NCBI GenBank assembly: GCA_947628725.1 | Contig: CANRAQ010000026.1 | Span: 1-13,759 of the forward strand | Length of the DNA stretch: 13,759 bases | Source of the DNA: an uncultured Bacilli bacterium | GTDB lineage: Bacteria > Bacillota_I > Bacilli_A > RF39 > UBA660 | Direction: 5' to 3' | Shown here: piece by piece, positions 1 to 6,911 of the stretch | Position numbering within the stretch: the stretch's first letter is position 1 | Layout of the letters: each line of letters opens with the position of its first letter | Notes under the pieces: model-generated | Database searches by the model: none | Told to the model about the DNA's origin: nothing | What the model saw: only the letters and a program-made list of their open reading frames with translations | Program-made: the position numbers and the translations under genes

Positions 1-70
1 TAACACCAACTTAATTATACTAAATAATATAAAAAAAGTAAAATAAGAATTTCTATTTTTTCATTTTTTC

Positions 71-79
71 TGATATAAT
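71..79 (+). promoter_or_regulatory. Extended -10 promoter of the rnc operon
   Basis: TGATATAAT is a perfect extended -10 element (TG at 71-72, TATAAT at 74-79). No good -35 is visible 17 nt upstream, only an AT-rich TTCTAT around 51-56, which fits an extended -10 promoter. The expected start near 85-87 would leave a leader of only about 10 nt before the ATG at 96, so the SD (AGGTGAT, 85-91) would lie almost at the 5' end of the mRNA. The operon may also be read from further upstream, outside the window. Confidence 0.5.
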
Positions 80-95
80 AGTGTAGGTGATGTAG

Positions 96-773
96 ATGGA
101 ACTATTAGAAAAATTACAAATACCTTATAAAAATATAAAATTATATGAAAGAGCTTTAACACATACAAGTTACGCAAATGAAAACAAAGTAGAAAGTTAT
201 GAGAGACTTGAATATTTGGGTGATGCGGTACTTGAATTAATAATAAGTGAGTATATGTATAAAAATACTGAATATGAAGAGGGAAAGATGACTAAATATA
301 GAAGTCATTATGTATGTGAGAATGCTAATTTCGAATATTCTACTAGATTAGGACTAAATGAATATTTAAGACTAGGTCATGGTGAAGAAGAAAGAGGAGG
401 AAAATATAGAAAAGCTATCGTAGCAGATATATTTGAATCTTTTATAGGTGCCATGTATTTAGATTTAGGTTTAGAAGAAGTAAAAAAATTTATATATAAA
501 CATGTTATACCATTGATAGAAAATAAGAATATAGATTTTTTTGACGATTATAAATCTATATTACAGGAATTAGTTCAAACTGATAAAAAAAGTTTGGAAT
601 ATGTAATTGTAGATGAGAGTGGTCCAGCACATGATAAGATGTTTACTGTAGAAGTAAGAATAGATAATATAAAATATGGTGAAGGATGCGCACATAGTAA
701 AAAAGAAGCAGAACAACTTGCCGCTCATGATGCACTTGCTAAATCACAAAATGGTGATTTTAATGATAAATAA
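96..773 (+). CDS. rnc: Ribonuclease III
   Basis: This is the double-strand-specific endoribonuclease that processes rRNA precursors and structured mRNAs in the cytoplasm. The 225-residue length is normal for bacterial RNase III. The catalytic domain (about residues 1-145) carries the signature ERLEYLGDAVL at 36-46, giving acidic residues E39 and D43. The second acidic pair is D111 and E114 in VADIFESFIGA. A double-stranded-RNA-binding domain follows from about 150 to 219, ending in the typical KKEAEQLAAHDAL helix. The start at 96 is supported by AGGTGAT at 85-91, 4 nt upstream. The stop codon overlaps the next gene by 11 nt, so the two are probably translationally coupled. In many Firmicutes rnc is followed by smc; here an unrecognised gene takes that place. 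The assignment is secure. Confidence 0.97.
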   Translation: MELLEKLQIPYKNIKLYERALTHTSYANENKVESYERLEYLGDAVLELIISEYMYKNTEYEEGKMTKYRSHYVCENANFEYSTRLGLNEYLRLGHGEEERGGKYRKAIVADIFESFIGAMYLDLGLEEVKKFIYKHVIPLIENKNIDFFDDYKSILQELVQTDKKSLEYVIVDESGPAHDKMFTVEVRIDNIKYGEGCAHSKKEAEQLAAHDALAKSQNGDFNDK

Positions 774-1815
774 GATATTTGAAGAAATAAAAAAAGAAGC
801 AAGAAATAATGAAGTATCTATAATGTTAGATGGATACGATACTGTAGTTAGAATGCAATTTAATATAGTAGATGATAAAGTATATGATATGCCTAATTTT
901 TATATAAAAAATAGGTATGAATTTTATGATAACTTAAATAAATATGTATATAATGCACTAGAATTTTACGAATTAGAACCAACAGAAGAAAATATAAAGA
1001 TGATTCTTACATATATTTGGGCTAATATAACTCCAACAGAAATGAAGTGTATCGAGAAATATTTAGAAAAATACATATGCTTTATTAGTGATAATACACT
1101 TAAAATTTCAAGTGGATATGAGAAGACTAATATAGGAAATCTACATTTTAATGTTTTAAAACAATCGATTATGCAAGAAACACCATACTGTTTTAAGTCA
1201 TATTTTGAAAACGATGATGGTTCAAAATTCTCATTACCACGAATAAGTTTTGGAATAAAGGATAATATATGTTATATATATGCAATACAAAATAAAGATA
1301 GCAAGATAAACATAGATGCAAAGTATAATCTACTAGTAAAAGACTCAATCAGAAGTATAAATAGTGGTGTAAAAAAATATAGAAATGTATCACCATCTTT
1401 TATAATTTCACTTTCATTATTTATATCATTTTTAAAACATAATAATATAAGTAAAGTAAAAGTAGAAACACCTCTTGAAATTAGAATTAATAATAGAAAA
1501 TCTGTAGCAGATTATAAAATTAAATTTTATAGCGCAAAAGGAACATTAAGTCCTGAAACACTAGATGATTTCAAAAAAGAAATAAATCTTAAAAGATTAA
1601 ATGATGATTATAATAGTACGATAAAATTTATAAATTGTTTTAATAGATTAAAAGTACATTTTGATAATATATTTATGGATGAAAACGATATTAATAATGA
1701 TATAATATTAGAGGTTATGAATTTAATTACCAATAATAGTTTCTTAAAAAGTATTGTCGATGATAAAAATTTTTATTATATAGAAAAGGAGAGATATAAT
1801 GGGAAGATTTCCTAA
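763..1815 (+). CDS. Conserved-looking hypothetical protein of the rnc-yebC operon
   Basis: A 350-residue cytoplasmic-looking protein with no signal peptide or membrane segment that I do not recognise as a named family. The frame is open further upstream, but the start at 763 is preferred: GGTGAT at 753-758 lies 4 nt ahead, while earlier starts would overlap much more of rnc. The N-terminal third is acidic and helical. The middle (about residues 180-215) reads like alternating beta strands (PRISFGIKDNICYIYAIQN). It is followed by a helical stretch (about 235-260, SPSFIISLSLFISFLKHN) and a charged C-terminus. From memory, uncharacterised proteins of gut Firmicutes share the middle pattern, but I cannot name a function. 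It overlaps rnc by 11 nt and yebC by 17 nt, so the three are almost certainly cotranscribed. Position suggests, but does not show, a role linked to RNA or translation. Confidence 0.8.
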   Translation: MINKIFEEIKKEARNNEVSIMLDGYDTVVRMQFNIVDDKVYDMPNFYIKNRYEFYDNLNKYVYNALEFYELEPTEENIKMILTYIWANITPTEMKCIEKYLEKYICFISDNTLKISSGYEKTNIGNLHFNVLKQSIMQETPYCFKSYFENDDGSKFSLPRISFGIKDNICYIYAIQNKDSKINIDAKYNLLVKDSIRSINSGVKKYRNVSPSFIISLSLFISFLKHNNISKVKVETPLEIRINNRKSVADYKIKFYSAKGTLSPETLDDFKKEINLKRLNDDYNSTIKFINCFNRLKVHFDNIFMDENDINNDIILEVMNLITNNSFLKSIVDDKNFYYIEKERYNGKIS

Positions 1816-2512
1816 TATAGCAGCTGCAAAAGCTAAAACAGGTGCAGCAAAAGGTAAATTATACGGAATGTATGCTAAAGAAATATATCAAGCAGCAAAA
1901 AATGGTGGAGTAACTCCAGAGGGTAATCCAAGTTTAAAAAGATTAATAGAAAAAGCAAAAAAAGAACAAGTACCAAGTGATGTAATTAAAAGAGCAATAG
2001 ATAAGGTAAATTCAGGTGCTGGGGAAAATTATGAAACACTTACATATGAAGTTTTTGGACCAAGTGGTTCAACACTTATGGTAGAGTGTCTTACAGACAA
2101 TGTAAATAGAAGTGTAAGTGATGTAAGAGCCGTAATAAATAAGTGCCATGTAAAACTAGGCGCTATGGGTAGTGTAGCATATATGTATGATAATTTATGT
2201 ACAGTAGGATTTAGTGGACTTACTGAAGATGAAGTAATGGAAACATTAATAGAAAACGATGTAGATTTTATAGACATGGAAAATAATGATGGCAATATTT
2301 TAATATTTGGTAATCCTAATGATCTATTTAAAATTAAAGAGGCTATAACTAAAGTAAAAAGTGATATAGAATTTACTGTAGATGAAATATGTATGTTACC
2401 TAAAGAAAGAATAAAACTAAGTGGTGAAGACTTAGAAATATTTAATAAATTATTAAATATGTTAGATGAAGTAGATGATGTACAAAATGTATATCATAAT
2501 GTTGAATTATAA
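1799..2512 (+). CDS. YebC/PmpR family protein, YeeN-type (TACO1-like translation factor)
   Basis: A member of the YebC/TACO1 family, once annotated as transcriptional regulators and now linked to translation of difficult stretches such as polyproline. The 237-residue length and the opening MGRFPNIAAAKAKTGAAKGKL match the YeeN subgroup rather than the MAGHSKW subgroup. Other family features are KEIYQAAKNGG, an IEKAKKEQVPSDVIKRAIDK helix, FGPSGSTLMVECLTDNVNR and the C-terminal ending VQNVYHNVEL, which closely resembles E. coli YeeN as I recall it. AAAAGGAG at 1784-1791 sits 7 nt before the ATG. The gene begins inside the preceding reading frame and ends with tandem stops TAA TAG, followed at once by a short terminator. 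Assignment to the family is firm; the exact cellular role is inferred. Confidence 0.93.
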   Translation: MGRFPNIAAAKAKTGAAKGKLYGMYAKEIYQAAKNGGVTPEGNPSLKRLIEKAKKEQVPSDVIKRAIDKVNSGAGENYETLTYEVFGPSGSTLMVECLTDNVNRSVSDVRAVINKCHVKLGAMGSVAYMYDNLCTVGFSGLTEDEVMETLIENDVDFIDMENNDGNILIFGNPNDLFKIKEAITKVKSDIEFTVDEICMLPKERIKLSGEDLEIFNKLLNMLDEVDDVQNVYHNVEL

Positions 2513-2513
2513 T
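2508..2513 (+). promoter_or_regulatory. Weak candidate -10 box ahead of the alkD-dacA frame
   Basis: TATAAT at 2508-2513 overlaps the yebC stop codon. It would start transcription near 2520, giving a leader of about 25 nt before the ATG at 2545. No acceptable -35 is visible near 2485, so this may be chance in AT-rich DNA. The alternative is read-through of the short terminator from the rnc operon. Confidence 0.25.
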
Positions 2514-2531
2514 AGGTCATAAGACCTTTTT
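2514..2531 (+). terminator. Short intrinsic terminator after yebC
   Basis: AGGTC (2514-2518) pairs with GACCT (2523-2527) around an ATAA tetraloop, followed by a T run at 2527-2531. The stem is only 5 bp and the T run is short, so termination may be partial. The next gene starts 14 nt later and could depend on read-through. Confidence 0.55.
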
Positions 2532-2544
2532 AAGTGTGATATAT

Positions 2545-4410
2545 ATGATTTTAGAAAATTGGACTAGTGAAGACATTAATAGACTAAATATTTATCTAGA
2601 TTCTATAAAAAATGTAGATAAGATAGATTGGACTAAGAAAAATATAAATACTAATATGCCCTGTTTAGGAATAAAGATGCAAGTATTAAGGTCAGTTGCA
2701 ACCGAAATACTAAAAGGAAATTATATAAGTTATTTAGATTTTTGCAACTATAAAACTTATGAATCTAGTATAATAAATATACTTATAATAAATAAAATAA
2801 AAGATTTTAAAACAAAAGAAAAGTATCTAACTAAACATGTAAATATATCTGATAATTGGGCTATGATTGATGCAATAAGCATAAAAGATATAAAAAGTTT
2901 TAATGATGATAGACATTTTTCTTTAGCCATTAAATATATAAAAAGTAATAAATGTTTTGTAAGAAGAGCAGGTATTAGAATATTATTTGCCTATATTGAT
3001 ATTAATCATATAGATAAGATATTAAAATATATATCCGATATGACAGATGAAAAAGAATATTACGTAAACATGATTATATCTTGGTTTTTATGTGAAGCAT
3101 ATATATATTATCCTGATAAAGTAATTGAAATTTTAGTTAGTAATAACTTAAACGAATTTGTCATAAATAAAACTATTAGTAAATGTATGGATAGTTATAG
3201 AATAAGTAAAGAGGATAAAATAAAGTTAAAGGAGTATATGTGTATGAAAAAAATATTATTTATTTTAGTTACTATGTTTACCTGTATGTTAAATATAAAA
3301 GCCATAGATATAAAATCAAATAATGCTATTTTATATAATTTAAATGATAATAGTATATTATATGAAAAAAATATTAATGATAAAATATCTATCGCATCTT
3401 TAACTAAAATAGTAACAGCTATAACTATAATAGATAATGAAAAAGATTTAAATAAAGAAGTAACTGTAGATTATAATATGTTAAGTGGATTAGATGGATA
3501 TTCTAAAGCAGGACTTAAAGTAGGAGATAAAATATCATACTTAGATTTACTTTATGCATTAATCCTTCCATCAGGCTCTGATGCGGCTCAAGTACTTGCA
3601 ATTTCAAATAGTGGAAGTATTGAATCTTTTGCTAATCTTATGAATGACGAAGTTGAAAAAATAGGAGTTAAAAATAGTCATTTCGATAATCCTGTAGGAA
3701 AAGATAGTGATAATAATTATTCTACTGTAAGTGATGTTTCTAAAATATTAATATATAGTTTAAATAACGATGTATTTAAAAAAATATTTGAAACACCTAC
3801 ATATAACTTATCTAACTTAAATATAGAACTTAAAAGAACTTTAATGGAATCTGAAGAAAAATATAATTTAGATACTAAAATTATAAAAGGCGCTAAAACG
3901 GGATTTACATATGATGCAGGTCTTTGTTTAGCAAGTACTTCTACAATAGAAGATGTAAATTATTTATTAGTGACTTGTGGTGCACCAACAAATTATCCAT
4001 ACCATATAATAGATACTTTAGATATATATAATTATTTTAGTTCTACTTATGGATACATAAATATATTAAGTAAAGATCAGTTAATAGATAAAATAAAAGT
4101 AAAAGGAAGTAAAATAAAAGAATACGATATAAAATCTAATGTAGATCTTGATATGTATCTAGAAAAAACTAAGACAAAAAAAGATTTTACATATACCTAT
4201 ATTGGAATAAATGAGTTAAATAAAAAAATAAAAGTTGGAGATAAATTAGGTATAGTAGAAGTAAAAGATAAAGATAAATTATTATATACATATGATGTAT
4301 ATTTGGATTTAGATATAAAATATTATAATTATTTATTATATATAAGTGTAGCTATTTTATCAGTAGTATTAATATTTATAATATTTATTATTAGAAAATT
4401 AAACAGGTGA
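2545..4410 (+). CDS. AlkD-like DNA alkylation repair module, in frame with and not separated from DacA
   Basis: The first about 231 residues (2545-3237) look like a complete AlkD-type HEAT-repeat DNA glycosylase, a family that removes positively charged alkylated bases. It opens with a typical ENWTSEDINRLNIYL segment. DNWAMIDAIS matches the conserved DNWA..D region that supplies the catalytic Asp and a Trp, and RRAGIRILFAY and the later SWFLCEAYIYYPDKV segment also fit. Its natural end (SYRISKEDKIKLKEY) is reached at about 3237. No stop codon follows: the same frame runs into the DacA signal peptide at 3244 and on to 4410 (621 residues in all). The ATG at 2545 is chosen because GTGAT (2536-2540) lies 4 nt upstream; an in-frame GTG at 2536 is less likely. 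Whether the long fusion is made, or only the second cistron is translated separately, cannot be told from sequence. Confidence 0.8.
   Translation: MILENWTSEDINRLNIYLDSIKNVDKIDWTKKNINTNMPCLGIKMQVLRSVATEILKGNYISYLDFCNYKTYESSIINILIINKIKDFKTKEKYLTKHVNISDNWAMIDAISIKDIKSFNDDRHFSLAIKYIKSNKCFVRRAGIRILFAYIDINHIDKILKYISDMTDEKEYYVNMIISWFLCEAYIYYPDKVIEILVSNNLNEFVINKTISKCMDSYRISKEDKIKLKEYMCMKKILFILVTMFTCMLNIKAIDIKSNNAILYNLNDNSILYEKNINDKISIASLTKIVTAITIIDNEKDLNKEVTVDYNMLSGLDGYSKAGLKVGDKISYLDLLYALILPSGSDAAQVLAISNSGSIESFANLMNDEVEKIGVKNSHFDNPVGKDSDNNYSTVSDVSKILIYSLNNDVFKKIFETPTYNLSNLNIELKRTLMESEEKYNLDTKIIKGAKTGFTYDAGLCLASTSTIEDVNYLLVTCGAPTNYPYHIIDTLDIYNYFSSTYGYINILSKDQLIDKIKVKGSKIKEYDIKSNVDLDMYLEKTKTKKDFTYTYIGINELNKKIKVGDKLGIVEVKDKDKLLYTYDVYLDLDIKYYNYLLYISVAILSVVLIFIIFIIRKLNR
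3228..3234 (+). promoter_or_regulatory. Internal ribosome binding site for dacA
   Basis: AAAGGAG lies inside the open frame, 9 nt before the ATG at 3244 and 3 nt before an in-frame ATG at 3238. Its strength and spacing match the SD sites of other genes in the window. It marks 3244, directly ahead of a signal peptide, as a genuine translation start despite the absence of an upstream stop codon. Confidence 0.75.
3244..4410 (+). CDS. dacA: D-alanyl-D-alanine carboxypeptidase (DacA/PBP5-like), internal start
   Basis: A serine-type penicillin-binding protein predicted to trim the terminal D-Ala of peptidoglycan stem peptides outside the membrane. From the internal start it has 388 residues. A signal peptide covers about residues 1-20 (MKKILFILVTMF..NIKA). 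The catalytic SxxK motif is S52-L-T-K55. The second motif is S110-G-S112, where the family usually has Asn at the third position. The third is K218-T-G. An extracellular C-terminal domain follows, then a hydrophobic segment (about residues 359-383) ending in RKLNR. This looks like a true transmembrane anchor rather than the amphipathic helix of E. coli PBP5. The gene shares its frame with the AlkD-like module, and the terminator overlaps its last codons. The family call is strong; activity with SGS in the second motif is likely but not certain. Confidence 0.9.
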   Translation: MKKILFILVTMFTCMLNIKAIDIKSNNAILYNLNDNSILYEKNINDKISIASLTKIVTAITIIDNEKDLNKEVTVDYNMLSGLDGYSKAGLKVGDKISYLDLLYALILPSGSDAAQVLAISNSGSIESFANLMNDEVEKIGVKNSHFDNPVGKDSDNNYSTVSDVSKILIYSLNNDVFKKIFETPTYNLSNLNIELKRTLMESEEKYNLDTKIIKGAKTGFTYDAGLCLASTSTIEDVNYLLVTCGAPTNYPYHIIDTLDIYNYFSSTYGYINILSKDQLIDKIKVKGSKIKEYDIKSNVDLDMYLEKTKTKKDFTYTYIGINELNKKIKVGDKLGIVEVKDKDKLLYTYDVYLDLDIKYYNYLLYISVAILSVVLIFIIFIIRKLNR

Positions 4411-4421
4411 CTGTTTTTTTT
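4401..4421 (+). terminator. Intrinsic terminator around the dacA stop codon
   Basis: AAACAG (4401-4406) pairs with CTGTTT (4411-4416) around a GTGA tetraloop, followed by a T run to 4421. The UGA stop codon (4408-4410) lies in the loop, so a ribosome reaching the end of dacA would cover the 5' arm. Confidence 0.75.
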
Positions 4422-4438
4422 GAACTTGAAAAATTACT

Positions 4439-4467
4439 TTGACTTTATACCATATAAAGTGTATAAT
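4439..4467 (+). promoter_or_regulatory. Sigma-A promoter of the GH31 gene
   Basis: TTGACT (4439-4444) and TATAAT (4462-4467) are separated by exactly 17 nt, so only one base departs from the vegetative consensus. Transcription should start near 4474, giving a leader of about 30 nt. This is among the best promoters in the window, and it contains a palindrome in its spacer. Confidence 0.85.
4442..4460. promoter_or_regulatory. Operator-like 19-bp palindrome between -35 and -10
   Basis: ACTTTATACCATATAAAGT is a perfect inverted repeat with 8-bp arms and a 3-bp centre. It fills the spacer of the GH31 promoter and overlaps the last three bases of the -35 box. A protein bound here would block RNA polymerase, so a repressor site is the natural reading. 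It does not resemble the CcpA cre consensus, and I cannot name the regulator. AT-rich DNA makes short palindromes common, but 8 paired bases exactly in the spacer is notable. Confidence 0.5.
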
Positions 4468-4504
4468 ATTATTATTAGAATAAATAGGGAAATGTGGTGA
4501 TTAC

Positions 4505-6886
4505 ATGTATGATTTAGGCGAACACTTTAAAACAACTTTAGAAAATAAATTACCAGATACTTCATGTGTATTTAAAGGTAATAAATATCGTATAACTGTT
4601 CTTACTGAAAGATTAGTAAGATTAGAGTATAGCAATAATGGAGTATTTACAGATAATTTAACTCAACTTGTAACTAATAGAAATTTTAAAAAGCCATTAT
4701 TTAAAGTTGAAGAGAGTAATTCTTTATTAAGAATAACGACTAATTATTTTGTATTAGAATATGTTAAAGAAAAGAATTTTAAAGGTACTAAATTATCACC
4801 AATGAGTAATTTAAAAATATCACTAGTAAATAGTGATAAAATTTGGTATTATGGTCACCCTGAAGTAAGAAATTTTAACTTAAGTGCATATAAATTAAAA
4901 AATGATAAAGATAGATTAATACAAAGAAGTTTATATTCGTTAGATGGATTTGCTTCTATCGATGATTCTAAATCTGCAATTATAAATGTAGATGGTACAT
5001 TACAAGAAAGGCCTTCAAATAATATAGATATCTATGTATTTTTATATAATAATGATTTTTATAGATGTCTTACTGATTATTTTGATTTGACAGGTTATCC
5101 ACCACTTATACCACGTGATGCATTAGGTAATTGGTGGTGTAAAAAAGAAGAATATAACGATGAAGAAATTGCACACTTAGTAAAAAAATTTAAAGATGAA
5201 GATGTTCCTATATCTTTATTAGTTTTAAATAATTGGAATAAAGAAAATGAATTTATATTTAAAGACAAATATAAAAATATAAAAGATATTATAGAGTTTT
5301 TACATATTAAAAATATAAAACTTGGATTATCTATAGATGATCCTATAGTTTTTAAAAATAATACTAATATTAATTTAAATTTAAAGAATTATTTGCCAGT
5401 AGATAAAGATGGTAATATTCCATTTAATGTATATGATCCTAGAACTATAGATGCATTTTTAAAACTTGTAATTCATCCTATAGATAATATAGGTATAGAT
5501 TTTTATTCTATTAATACAATAGATAAAAATCATTTAGATAGACTTGCAATAATTAAACACTATTTATATAACGATAGATTAAGATTACAAAATATTAGAC
5601 CAATAATTAGTGCGCACAATCCTACTATAGCTGCTCATAGATATCCAGTTTTATATGCAGGAGAAGCATTAGTTGATTGGAATTCATTAAAACATATTCC
5701 AGAATTTAATTTATCTGCATCAAACATGGGAATAAGCTTTTATAGTCACGATTTTGGTGGATCAAAAGGTGGAATAGAAGATAGTGAATTATTTATAAGA
5801 TATATACAATTAGGGGTATTTTCACCAATACTTAGAATAGGATCTGAAAGTGGAAAATATTATAAAAGAGAACCTTGGAAATGGACATTAAAACCTAGAA
5901 CGATAGTTAAAAATTTCTTAAATCTAAGGTATAAATTAATTCCTTATATTTATACAGAAGCATATAAATATCATAAGTATGGTAAACCTATAATTGAACC
6001 AATATATTATAGATATCCATCTTTATATGATGACGCTAATTATAATAGTAATTATTATTTTGGCTCAAATTTTTATGTAAGTCCAATTGTAACTAAGAAA
6101 GATTATATTATGAACAGGGTTATTCATAAATTATTTATACCAGAAGGTATATGGTATGATTTCTTTAATGGTAAAAAATATTCTGGAAATAAAAAGTATG
6201 TATCATTTTATAGAGATCATGAATATCCAGTATTCGTTAAAGCAGGATCTATAATACCTATGTCACTAAATGAATTTAATGATACAAAAGTTCCTAGTTC
6301 AATTGAGTTACAGGTTTTCCCTGGGGCTAGTAATACATATAGTATATATGAAGATGATGGTAATACATTTAATTATAAAAATGGAGACTATTTAATAACT
6401 AATTTAGAATTCTTATATAAAAAGAATAATTATAGTTTGACAATACTTCCTGTTTCAGGTAAAAAATCAATAGTTCCTCCAACAAGAAACTATAAAATTG
6501 TATTTAAAGATACTAAACCAGACGCTAAAGTTACAAGTTATGTAGGAAGTAATAAAGTAGATAACAAAAGTTACAAAGATGGAGACGATTTAGTAGTCGA
6601 ACTTGAAAATATATCTACAAGCGCTCAACTTACTGTAGTATGTAGTGGTGAAAATATAGAGATAGATGCAATTAGAATAATAAATGAAGATATAGTGTCT
6701 ATTATAAGTGATTTACCAATTAAAACAGTTGTAAAACAAAGAATAGATAGTATTATGTTCTCTGATAAATTAACTACTGCTAAAAAGAGGATAGAAATAA
6801 GGAAATTAGCGCATGGTAAAGATTATTTAGAGAGAAAATATATAGATTTATTTCTAAAATTACTTGAATATATTAGTGAAGTGTAA
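4505..6886 (+). CDS. Glycoside hydrolase family 31 protein with substituted catalytic residues
   Basis: A 793-residue cytoplasmic protein (no signal peptide) with GH31 architecture: an N-terminal beta-sandwich (about 1-195), a (beta/alpha)8 barrel entered at PRDALGNWW (203-211), then C-terminal beta domains (FPGASNTYSIYEDDG near 605-620) and a helical tail. Conserved landmarks such as AAHRYPVLYAG, SHDFGG (414-419), a GVFSPILRIGSESGK-type stretch, LRYKLIPYIYTEAY and PEGIWYDFFNGKKY make the family certain. Active members are alpha-glucosidases or alpha-xylosidases. Compared with remembered relatives, the nucleophile position (usually Asp in F-W-W-I-D) is N337 in FYSIN. The acid/base position (usually Asp in SGD) is E387 in AGE, and a conserved Arg (SRN) is H371. 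It may therefore be inactive or changed in function. GGTGAT at 4496-4501 precedes the ATG by 3 nt. It has its own promoter and no sugar-transport neighbours here. Confidence 0.9.
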   Translation: MYDLGEHFKTTLENKLPDTSCVFKGNKYRITVLTERLVRLEYSNNGVFTDNLTQLVTNRNFKKPLFKVEESNSLLRITTNYFVLEYVKEKNFKGTKLSPMSNLKISLVNSDKIWYYGHPEVRNFNLSAYKLKNDKDRLIQRSLYSLDGFASIDDSKSAIINVDGTLQERPSNNIDIYVFLYNNDFYRCLTDYFDLTGYPPLIPRDALGNWWCKKEEYNDEEIAHLVKKFKDEDVPISLLVLNNWNKENEFIFKDKYKNIKDIIEFLHIKNIKLGLSIDDPIVFKNNTNINLNLKNYLPVDKDGNIPFNVYDPRTIDAFLKLVIHPIDNIGIDFYSINTIDKNHLDRLAIIKHYLYNDRLRLQNIRPIISAHNPTIAAHRYPVLYAGEALVDWNSLKHIPEFNLSASNMGISFYSHDFGGSKGGIEDSELFIRYIQLGVFSPILRIGSESGKYYKREPWKWTLKPRTIVKNFLNLRYKLIPYIYTEAYKYHKYGKPIIEPIYYRYPSLYDDANYNSNYYFGSNFYVSPIVTKKDYIMNRVIHKLFIPEGIWYDFFNGKKYSGNKKYVSFYRDHEYPVFVKAGSIIPMSLNEFNDTKVPSSIELQVFPGASNTYSIYEDDGNTFNYKNGDYLITNLEFLYKKNNYSLTILPVSGKKSIVPPTRNYKIVFKDTKPDAKVTSYVGSNKVDNKSYKDGDDLVVELENISTSAQLTVVCSGENIEIDAIRIINEDIVSIISDLPIKTVVKQRIDSIMFSDKLTTAKKRIEIRKLAHGKDYLERKYIDLFLKLLEYISEV

Positions 6887-6892
6887 TATAAT
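6864..6892 (+). promoter_or_regulatory. Promoter of the T-box/leuS transcription unit
   Basis: TTGAAT (6864-6869) and TATAAT (6887-6892) are 17 nt apart. The -35 lies in the last codons of the GH31 gene and the -10 immediately follows its stop codon. The expected start near 6899 is just upstream of the T-box stem I. An AT-only hairpin with a T run (6890-6907) overlaps this site and might weakly terminate the GH31 transcript. Confidence 0.65.
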
Positions 6893-6911
6893 ATATGTAT
6901 ATTTTTTGAAA

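Noticed and set aside
1..70. AT-rich stretch with a possible terminator (AAATAAGAA/TTCTATTT, T run) and a leading TAA
   Set aside because: The arms leave almost no loop and need a bulge. No upstream coding sequence is visible, so neither a terminator nor a gene end can be supported.
676..762. Upstream start for the gene at 763
   Set aside because: It would overlap rnc by nearly 100 nt and has no SD, while 763 has GGTGAT at the right distance.
2029..2295. Minus-strand reading frame within yebC, and similar ones within leuS, the adhesin and opposite rnjA
   Set aside because: All lie opposite clear genes, lack RBS sites and have composition expected of antisense shadows.
4442..4460. CcpA catabolite-response (cre) site at the GH31 promoter
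   Set aside because: The palindrome lacks the central CG and flanking pattern of cre sites; a different regulator is more likely.
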